Assembly: GCA_040752855.1 (NCBI GenBank)
Contig: JBFMHP010000029.1
Coordinates: 1 to 11,447 of the forward strand
Direction: 5' to 3'
DNA: 11,447 bases
Source: JBFMHP01 sp040752855
GTDB lineage: Bacteria > Pseudomonadota > Gammaproteobacteria > RBG-16-57-12
Positions 1-4,742 of the stretch are shown here, piece after piece (within the stretch, counting starts at the first letter, position 1; every line of letters starts with the position of its first letter). The notes under the pieces were generated by a model. The model saw only the letters and a list, made by a program, of their open reading frames with translations. It was not told where the DNA came from and ran no database searches. The position numbers and the translations under genes were made by a program.

Positions 1-6
1 CAATGA
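1..6 (+). other. Possible last codon and stop of an upstream gene cut by the window edge
   Basis: The first six bases read CAA TGA in frame 1, and the stop overlaps the ATG of the next gene as ATGA. The same ATGA overlap joins the next two genes, so bases 1-6 are probably the end of another pilin-operon gene, perhaps MshC-like from the usual MSHA order. This is inference: only one codon is visible. Confidence 0.3.
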
Positions 7-416
7 GCATCAGCTGGCGGGTTCAAGCAGGCTTTACCTTGATCGAATTGGTGATCTTCATCGTAGTCATCAGCCTGCTGTCCGTTGGGCTGTTTTCCGT
101 GTTCGTGAATACCTTGAAGGGCGTCGATCAGCTCGACGTTGGCACTCAAGCGATGCAACTGGCCATCGAGCGCATGGAGCTGATCATGCCGCAGCGTCAC
201 GCGCTGGGGTTCGCGGGATTCACCGGCTCGACCTTCGATCCCTGCACGTCCACGCCGACCTCGACGCAGGCGGTGTGCACCGCAATACCTGCCGGTTACA
301 CCATCACAACGCAACTGGCGACAAGCTGGTTGAGCGACACCAATTACAAAGTGGTCACCGTCACGGTGGCCGGCAAGGGGCAGGCGACGTTGCAAGCGCT
401 GGTGGCGAATTACTGA
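3..416 (+). CDS. mshD: MshD-like minor prepilin of an MSHA-type pilus
   Basis: 137 residues, probably a minor pilin assembled into, or priming, an MSHA-type IV pilus. The N-terminus is a class III prepilin signal: a short basic leader ending in Gly10, then Phe11-Thr-Leu-Ile-Glu15, so a prepilin peptidase would cut after Gly10 and leave the conserved Glu at mature position 5. Residues 11-35 are the hydrophobic helix that anchors the subunit in the inner membrane before assembly. Cys81 and Cys92 could form a disulfide loop in the globular head. The start is the ATG at 3; its ribosome binding site lies outside the window. The stop overlaps the next ATG (ATGA). The prepilin class is clear. The MshD name rests on position before the MshO- and MshP-like genes; a GspI/PilV-type minor pseudopilin is the alternative. 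Confidence 0.75.
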   Translation: MSISWRVQAGFTLIELVIFIVVISLLSVGLFSVFVNTLKGVDQLDVGTQAMQLAIERMELIMPQRHALGFAGFTGSTFDPCTSTPTSTQAVCTAIPAGYTITTQLATSWLSDTNYKVVTVTVAGKGQATLQALVANY

Positions 417-913
417 TGAAAAATATCAGTCGGAAAATGCAGTACGGGTTCACCCTCCTGGAGATGGTGCTGGTCGTGTTGTTGCTTTCCATCGTCGCCG
501 GGATTTCCAGCCACATGCTGAGCGGCGGATTCAACGCCTATCTGATCGGCAAGGACGCGGTGGAGGCCGATTGGCAGGTGCGCAACGCGCTGGAGTGGCT
601 GATGCGCGATCTGCGCGCGGTGCGCTCGGCGACCGCCGCGGACCTCACCATTACGCCGTCCAACGCCATCACCTTCACTGATACCTCGGGTGCTGTGGTG
701 AGTTATTCGGTTTCCGGGTCGACGTTGATGCGCAACGGTCAGCCCTTGGCCGATGGCGTAGCGAGCCTCAGTTTTAGTTACATTCAGAAAGACGGCAAGA
801 ACACCGCCTCTTCGGTTGGCCAGGTGTATTACATCGTGGTGCAACTCGGCGTGACGCAAAACGGCATCAATAAAACCTTGCGCGCGACGATTCGCCCCAG
901 GAGCATCTCATGA
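416..913 (+). CDS. mshO: MshO-like minor prepilin (GspJ/PilW type)
   Basis: 165 residues. Residues 1-11 are a leader ending in Gly11; Phe12-Thr-Leu-Leu-Glu16 gives the mature N-terminus with Glu at +5. Residues 12-36 are the membrane helix. The stretch from about 50 to 120 (an Asp-Trp-Gln-Val-Arg helix, then beta strands carrying a Leu-Met-Arg-Asn-Gly-Gln-Pro-Leu turn) resembles the heads of GspJ/PilW-type subunits. The reading frame is open from 275, but the prepilin leader begins at the ATG at 416, which overlaps the mshD stop, so 416 is the start. Only a weak purine-rich stretch (401-405) precedes it, which suggests translational coupling. It is shorter than I recall for Vibrio MshO. The name follows from gene order; the minor pilin class is more certain. 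Confidence 0.72.
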   Translation: MKNISRKMQYGFTLLEMVLVVLLLSIVAGISSHMLSGGFNAYLIGKDAVEADWQVRNALEWLMRDLRAVRSATAADLTITPSNAITFTDTSGAVVSYSVSGSTLMRNGQPLADGVASLSFSYIQKDGKNTASSVGQVYYIVVQLGVTQNGINKTLRATIRPRSIS

Positions 914-1851
914 CCGGACCGATGCGACAACGTGGCGGCTTGCTGATCATCACCGTAGTGTTGATCGTGACCATCGGGTTGCTCGCGACGGTATTGCCGG
1001 TCGTCTTTGTCTCCGAAACACGTTCCATGCTCGATCAGGCGCGTTCCGAAGAGGCCTTCGTCATTGCCGAATCCGGCCTGCAGCGCGGCATACGCCAATG
1101 GAAATTAAATCCGTCCACCTACACCAATGAGGGGCCGGTGACCTTTGGCGGTGGTAATTTCACCATTACAGTTTTGGGCACGGATTTTTCCGGCGCAACT
1201 CTGCCAACCGGACAAAAACGCATTAGAAGCGTTGGGCAGGTGGCGAGCGTGCAAGGCAATGTGTCGCGTACTACCGAGGCGATCGTGGCTTTGAACGGTG
1301 CGGCAGTGAGTGATCCATTCCCCAGCTTGGCTGATTTCACAACGAATTGGGTGACCTCGTATGACGCCACGGGAGCCTTGATTCACGATGCCACCAATAC
1401 GGCACCGTCCTCTATCGGTGGTTCGATGTACATTTGGGAGGACGCAACGTTGTCAGAGCAGATTTTCAAAGGTCAAGCGGATCGCACGCTTTTATCACCG
1501 ATTGCCGGCGGAACGAGTGTGACCTTGAATCTCTGGTATCGAACGAAAAAAGGTACTCCACAACCCGATGAGATGAAGGCGTGGGTACATCTGGTCGACA
1601 CTACCGGAACAGCTTACAACCTTTGGAATTATGATTCGGTGGCGAATGTCAATTGGAGTTCAGCCTCGTCTACTCGTACGTTGCCTACAGGGCGCACGTT
1701 CACCAAGCTGCGGGTCCAGTTTCAGCTGAAAAACGGCAACGGCCCGGCTTCGACTACGAAGGTACCGATCGAGATGTGGGTTGATGAAATCTCGCTCAGC
1801 ACTGGAAGTGGCCCGAGTCAGATCATGCAATGGCGGGAAACCGTTTTTTGA
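910..1851 (+). CDS. mshP: MshP-like PilX-type pilus protein with an extra C-terminal beta-rich domain
   Basis: 313 residues. Residues 5-37 form a basic N-terminus and a long hydrophobic helix, followed by Ala-Phe-Val-Ile-Ala-Glu-Ser-Gly-Leu at 49-57, as in PilX/GspK/MshP proteins. There is no standard Gly-Phe-Thr-Leu-Ile-Glu prepilin site, which is usual for this class. MshP-like sequence appears to end near residue 132. Residues 136-300 are rich in Thr, Ser, Trp and predicted strands and look like a jelly-roll or carbohydrate-binding-like sandwich ending in Trp-Val-Asp-Glu-Ile-Ser-Leu; I cannot assign a family. The protein ends Trp-Arg-Glu-Thr-Val-Phe and has no cysteine. A good AGGAG (899-903) sits six bases before the ATG at 910, and the start overlaps the mshO stop. 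By hand count 1381-1500 is about 51% GC, with a less GC-biased codon choice than the genes downstream. Confidence 0.68.
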   Translation: MTGPMRQRGGLLIITVVLIVTIGLLATVLPVVFVSETRSMLDQARSEEAFVIAESGLQRGIRQWKLNPSTYTNEGPVTFGGGNFTITVLGTDFSGATLPTGQKRIRSVGQVASVQGNVSRTTEAIVALNGAAVSDPFPSLADFTTNWVTSYDATGALIHDATNTAPSSIGGSMYIWEDATLSEQIFKGQADRTLLSPIAGGTSVTLNLWYRTKKGTPQPDEMKAWVHLVDTTGTAYNLWNYDSVANVNWSSASSTRTLPTGRTFTKLRVQFQLKNGNGPASTTKVPIEMWVDEISLSTGSGPSQIMQWRETVF

Positions 1852-1856
1852 GGTGC

Positions 1857-1879
1857 GATTGTTACAGGCGGCAACAATC
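1857..1879 (+). repeat. Inverted repeat just after the mshP stop
   Basis: A perfect 7-base stem, GATTGTT (1857-1863) with AACAATC (1873-1879), encloses a 9-base loop and starts six bases after the mshP stop. It could protect or help end the pilin transcript. No T-run follows, so I do not call it a rho-independent terminator. Confidence 0.45.
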
Positions 1880-1949
1880 CGTTCGCATGAGAATCCTCAA
1901 ACATACAGAGAGTTAAGTGGCGGCAGTTATAGCCGATACATATTAAGAA

Positions 1950-2000
1950 CTACTCAAAAAGGCCTCGGGCTTTACGAGAGGTGGAAAGGCTGTTGAGTAG
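1950..2000 (+). repeat. Long imperfect inverted repeat
   Basis: CTACTCAA (1950-1957) is perfectly complementary to TTGAGTAG (1993-2000). Inside it GCCT (1962-1965) can pair with AGGC (1987-1990); a competing inner pairing is CTCG (1964-1967) with CGAG (1975-1978). The 51-base element could form a long bulged hairpin. It ends three bases before the next palindrome. Confidence 0.45.
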
Positions 2001-2003
2001 ATT

Positions 2004-2023
2004 CCCTCTCCCGCGGGAGAGGG
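2004..2023. repeat. Perfect 20-bp palindrome, REP-like
   Basis: CCCTCTCCCG (2004-2013) and CGGGAGAGGG (2014-2023) form a perfect palindrome with no loop bases; in RNA the central bases would open. From memory, CCCTCTCCC...GGGAGAGGG hairpins are common intergenic repeats in Proteobacteria, so this may be one copy of a dispersed REP-like element. It could also help end the mshP transcript, but no T-run follows. Confidence 0.6.
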
Positions 2024-2055
2024 GGAAGCTATATATGCGAGACGCGGCGTTAGAC

Positions 2056-2074
2056 CTCGTCGATAACGAGTTTT
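2056..2074 (+). terminator. Short hairpin followed by four T, upstream of mshI
   Basis: CTCGT (2056-2060) pairs with ACGAG (2066-2070) around a 5-base loop, with TTTT (2071-2074) straight after. The five-pair stem is short for a rho-independent terminator, so this may be a weak terminator or just a leader hairpin. It lies four bases upstream of the mshI ribosome binding site. Confidence 0.3.
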
Positions 2075-2077
2075 CAT

Positions 2078-2084
2078 GAGGAGG
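2078..2084 (+). promoter_or_regulatory. Strong ribosome binding site that sets the mshI GTG start
   Basis: GAGGAGG at 2078-2084 matches the 16S anti-Shine-Dalgarno sequence and lies four bases before the GTG at 2089. This spacing decides for the GTG start. ACCTC at 2054-2058 is complementary to GAGGT at 2081-2085 and could mask the site. Confidence 0.75.
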
Positions 2085-2088
2085 TTGG

Positions 2089-3051
2089 GTGTTCAGTGGG
2101 TTGACAAGACGTCCGCACGCCGGTGTCGCGAGCCTGTGCATCCATGATCAGGCGGTGGCGTTTGCATATGTCGTGCGCCGGCCCAATGACAGGCCTCTGT
2201 TGGTGCAAGCCGAGACGCGCCCGGCGACCGCGAAGAATGTCGAGGAAATCCTGCATCAGCTGGTATCGAAGCATCGGCTGAATCGTATCGCGTGCACCAC
2301 CCTGCTCGCGCATAACGACTACAAACTTCTGATCACCGAAGCACCCGAGGTCGGCGCGAACGAGCTGAAATCCGCGCTCAAGTGGCGTGTGAAGGATTTG
2401 CTCGATATGCCCATCTCCGAGGTCACTCTCGATGCCTTCAAGATGCCTCAGCCACCAGGCGCGCAACAACGCTCGGTGTATGTCGTCGCCGGGTTCAACA
2501 AGGCCATCGCCTCGCTGGCCAAGCGCATGGAAGAGTGTTCGGCCAACCTCGTCGCCATTGATATCCCTGAACTGGCGCAGCGCAATATCGGCATGCTTTC
2601 CGGATTTGATGCCCAGGGCGCAGCGGTGCTTTCCTTCCAGGCCGCCGGCGGCTTGATCACAGTGAGCAAGGGCGGGGAGCTCTACCTCAGCCGCCGCATT
2701 GCAACCGGCATGGATATCTTGAATGCGCTTCCCAAGCCTGCTGGCGACGGCGCGGCAATACAATATGACGCGCGCCGCGCTGCGGTGTTCGATCAGGTGG
2801 TGCTGGAGTTGCAGCGCTCTTTGGATTTCTATGAAAGCAATTTCCGCCAGGCGCCGATCCGGCGCCTGCTGTTGGCAACGGGATGTTCGGCCGTCGACGG
2901 TTTGGCCGGATATCTGCAATCGAGCTTGGGATTGGAGGTGCGCGCGCTCGATTTCACCGAGGCGCTCGAGTGCGCGGTGCCGTTGACCGACAAGCAACAG
3001 TCGGAACTCTTTTTTGCCATCGGCGCGGCCTTGCGGGAGGACGCGCCATGA
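2089..3051 (+). CDS. mshI: MSHA biogenesis protein MshI (PilM-like, actin-like fold)
   Basis: 320 residues from a GTG start with a strong Shine-Dalgarno. MshI is the PilM-like cytoplasmic protein of the MSHA machine, with an actin-like fold, expected to bind the N-terminal tail of the next protein and link it to the cytoplasmic motor. Supporting stretches are Glu-Leu-Lys-Ser-Ala-Leu-Lys-Trp-Arg-Val-Lys-Asp-Leu (92-104), Ala-Ile-Asp-Ile-Pro-Glu-Leu-Ala-Gln-Arg-Asn (156-166), a Gly-Gly-Glu-Leu-Tyr-Leu-Ser-Arg-Arg strand-turn (195-203) and Leu-Glu-Leu-Gln-Arg-Ser-Leu-Asp-Phe-Tyr (239-248), all of which fit MshI/PilM. There is no signal peptide or membrane helix, as expected. It is the first gene of mshI-I2-J-K-L and its stop overlaps the next start as ATGA. 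A long open frame on the opposite strand (2074-2997) is its shadow. Confidence 0.88.
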   Translation: MFSGLTRRPHAGVASLCIHDQAVAFAYVVRRPNDRPLLVQAETRPATAKNVEEILHQLVSKHRLNRIACTTLLAHNDYKLLITEAPEVGANELKSALKWRVKDLLDMPISEVTLDAFKMPQPPGAQQRSVYVVAGFNKAIASLAKRMEECSANLVAIDIPELAQRNIGMLSGFDAQGAAVLSFQAAGGLITVSKGGELYLSRRIATGMDILNALPKPAGDGAAIQYDARRAAVFDQVVLELQRSLDFYESNFRQAPIRRLLLATGCSAVDGLAGYLQSSLGLEVRALDFTEALECAVPLTDKQQSELFFAIGAALREDAP

Positions 3052-3671
3052 TCCAGCAGGTGAATCTTTTTCAGCCGCCGTTTAAGAAGGAAAAGCCGAA
3101 ATTTCCCTCCGCGCAAATGCTGTCCGCCGTGCTGGCGTGCGTGCTGTTGATCGCCGCGGTTGCCGTCGTCGAGGTGTGGCGCGCGCGGCAGGCGCAAAAC
3201 GAGGTGGCGGCGCTGGAGAAGCAATCGCAGGATCTGACGCGGCAGCGGGACGAGCTCGGCATTCAATTGGCGCAGCGCCGTCAGCGTAGTCCGCTCGATG
3301 CTCAGATCGAAAAGCTCGAGCGCATTTTGACGCATCGCCAGCAATTGCAGCAGATGATGGCGCAGGATCTGTTCGGGCAAGGGGAGGGATATTCGGGTTA
3401 TCTGATCGCCATGGCGCGCCAGCATATATCCGGTATTGCGCTGCTCGACATCACGATCGACGGCGCGGGTCGCGAGATCACGCTGCGCGGCCGCACCAGC
3501 GATCCCGCGCTGGTGCCGAAGTATCTGCAGCGCATGTCGCAGGAGGATCGTCTGGCGGGGACGCAATTCCACACCTTCCGTATTGAACGGCCCCAGGATG
3601 AAAACGAGTCTCACTATGCCGGCGATGTCGACTTTTTCGTTTCCACTCGCACCGAGGAGCCGCCGCGATGA
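3048..3671 (+). CDS. mshI2: MshI2, PilN-like inner-membrane assembly protein
   Basis: 207 residues. The start is the ATG at 3048, which overlaps the mshI stop and has GGGAGG (3035-3040) seven bases upstream; the frame is open further upstream, but that part overlaps mshI and is not coding. The N-terminus Met-Ile-Gln-Gln-Val-Asn-Leu-Phe-Gln-Pro is the PilN signature, the short cytoplasmic tail that PilM grips in type IVa pili. One membrane helix spans about 24-45, a coiled coil about 47-105, and a small alpha/beta periplasmic domain about 115-200. By analogy with PilN it pairs with the PilO-like MshJ in the periplasm to form the alignment complex. Vibrio and Shewanella loci have this gene between mshI and mshJ as mshI2. 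The PilN class is firm. Confidence 0.85.
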   Translation: MIQQVNLFQPPFKKEKPKFPSAQMLSAVLACVLLIAAVAVVEVWRARQAQNEVAALEKQSQDLTRQRDELGIQLAQRRQRSPLDAQIEKLERILTHRQQLQQMMAQDLFGQGEGYSGYLIAMARQHISGIALLDITIDGAGREITLRGRTSDPALVPKYLQRMSQEDRLAGTQFHTFRIERPQDENESHYAGDVDFFVSTRTEEPPR

Positions 3672-4372
3672 GCCTGCAGGCGACCTTGCACAAGCGCTGG
3701 CGGAATGTCGCGATGCAGCTCGACCGGCGCACAGCGCGCGAGCGGGTGCTGCTCGCCCTGACCTTGATCGCCGCGATCGGTAGTCTGGTGTATCTCCTGG
3801 CGCTGATGCCGGCTGCAAAGACCCTCGCCAAGGCGCAGACGGCAGCCGCGCAGTTGCAGGCGTCGAATCAGGTTTTGTTGACCGACGTGCAGGATCTGCA
3901 GGGGCAATTGAGTCAGTCGGAGGAAGAGGCCAAGGCGAAGAAGCTGCGCGAGCTGGAGCAAAGCGTGCGCGATGCAGGGACGCTGACCTCGCTGCTCCAA
4001 GGAATGGTCAGTCCGGCGGAGATGGCGCCGCTCGTCGAGCGGATATTGGAGAGCAACCATGCGCTGAAGGTGATCCGGGTGGAGAATCGCATGGCCGAGC
4101 CGCTCAGGCTCGGCGGCGCGGAAAACAATCTCGGACAAGCCCAGCCAGCGGCCGGTGCGGCCGAGGGTTTTGTGGTCTACAAGCACGGGTTGCACATCGA
4201 GGTGCGCGGCAGTTATCGCGATATCGTCAAATTCCTGATGGCGCTGGAGAAGATGCAGTGGAAGGTGATGTGGGATCAGGTGTCGATCACCACCGATGAC
4301 AAGCACGCCGGCTCGCTTGCGGCGTTGACGATTTATACCCTGAGCCTGGATCAGGCGTGGCTTGGTTTGTGA
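3668..4372 (+). CDS. mshJ: MSHA biogenesis protein MshJ (PilO-like)
   Basis: 234 residues. MshJ is the PilO/GspM-like partner of the PilN-like protein. A basic cytoplasmic N-terminus with Arg-Thr-Ala-Arg-Glu-Arg (21-26) leads into one membrane helix (about 27-47), then a coiled coil (about 50-102). The periplasmic part carries Gly-Met-Val-Ser-Pro-Ala-Glu-Met (112-119) and Gly-Ser-Tyr-Arg-Asp-Ile-Val-Lys-Phe-Leu...Leu-Glu (181-194), followed by Trp-Lys-Val-Met-Trp-Asp (198-203), which fits the MshJ family. The start overlaps the previous stop (ATGA), and GAGGAG (3654-3659) lies eight bases upstream. An Ala/Gln/Gly-rich stretch at 151-166 looks like a flexible loop. It is a good match with no sign of damage. 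Confidence 0.86.
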   Translation: MSLQATLHKRWRNVAMQLDRRTARERVLLALTLIAAIGSLVYLLALMPAAKTLAKAQTAAAQLQASNQVLLTDVQDLQGQLSQSEEEAKAKKLRELEQSVRDAGTLTSLLQGMVSPAEMAPLVERILESNHALKVIRVENRMAEPLRLGGAENNLGQAQPAAGAAEGFVVYKHGLHIEVRGSYRDIVKFLMALEKMQWKVMWDQVSITTDDKHAGSLAALTIYTLSLDQAWLGL

Positions 4373-4373
4373 T

Positions 4374-4378
4374 GGAGG
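4374..4378 (+). promoter_or_regulatory. Ribosome binding site favouring the GTG start of mshK
   Basis: GGAGG at 4374-4378 lies five bases before the GTG at 4384. The ATG at 4372, which overlaps the mshJ stop, has no purine-rich site before it. This favours the GTG start. Confidence 0.55.
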
Positions 4379-4383
4379 CGGCG

Positions 4384-4740
4384 GTGATCAGAATCCTGAG
4401 TGTGTGGGTGCTATCGATGCAGATTTTCGCGGCGCAGGCGGCGGACGATTTTGACATCCCCGATCCGACACGCAGCAGCTCTTCGCGCGGATATGTCGCC
4501 AAGCAGCCGGGACAGGCCGCGGCGCCCGGCGAACTGGTGCTGCAATCGACCCTGGTGGGCGCGGGGCGCAGCCTTGCCACGATCAACGGCAAGACGCTGG
4601 CGATCGGCGATGTGATCGATAACGCCAAGGTGGTAACGATAGGCGCCAATGAGGTGATATTGGAGCGCAACGGCCGTGAGCTGCGGCTGCAATTGGTTTC
4701 GCATGTGTCCATCGACCGAGGTTTGGACGGAGAACGATAA
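4384..4740 (+). CDS. mshK: MSHA biogenesis protein MshK (PilP-like periplasmic protein)
   Basis: 118 residues from the GTG at 4384. Residues 1-19 (Met-Ile-Arg, then a hydrophobic core ending Ala-Gln-Ala) form a signal peptide likely cut after residue 19. A flexible Ser/Ala/Pro stretch follows. From about 49 on, Leu-Val-Leu-Gln-Ser-Thr-Leu-Val, Ala-Thr-Ile-Asn-Gly-Lys-Thr-Leu-Ala-Ile-Gly-Asp and Leu-Arg-Leu-Gln-Leu match the small beta domain shared by PilP, GspC and MshK, which contacts the secretin. MshK would join the PilN/PilO-like proteins to MshL. Other possible starts are ATG 4372 (overlapping the mshJ stop) and GTG 4357 or 4369; ATG 4372 would add an acidic residue to the signal peptide, which is less usual. 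The stop is two bases before mshL. Confidence 0.8.
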   Translation: MIRILSVWVLSMQIFAAQAADDFDIPDPTRSSSSRGYVAKQPGQAAAPGELVLQSTLVGAGRSLATINGKTLAIGDVIDNAKVVTIGANEVILERNGRELRLQLVSHVSIDRGLDGER

Positions 4741-4742
4741 CA

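Larger units (their letters stand above)
1852..2088. other. Non-coding region between mshP and mshI with several inverted repeats
   Basis: I see no credible gene in these 237 bases. The stretch is lower in GC (27 of 60 bases in 1921-1980) and holds four inverted repeats, listed separately where strong. In Vibrio and Shewanella MSHA loci the large gene mshQ follows mshP; nothing like it is coded here. A TATATA at 2030-2035 could be a -10 element for mshI, but no -35 lies at proper spacing. The region probably separates the pilin operon from the mshI-L operon. Confidence 0.6.

Noticed and set aside
1781..1996. 71-codon frame overlapping the end of mshP and the intergenic region
   Set aside because: It starts inside mshP in another frame with no ribosome binding site, and it runs through the inverted repeats. 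It is probably chance.
2004..2023. Palindrome considered as a rho-independent terminator
   Set aside because: The stem is strong but is followed by GGAAGC rather than a T-run, so I list it only as a repeat.
1993..2035. TTGAGT (1993) and TATATA (2030) considered as a sigma-70 promoter for mshI
   Set aside because: The spacing is 31 bases, far from the usual 16-18, and no better -35 was found.
2074..2997. 307-codon open frame on the minus strand
   Set aside because: It is opposite mshI, which has family motifs and a strong ribosome binding site. The shadow translation has no family features.
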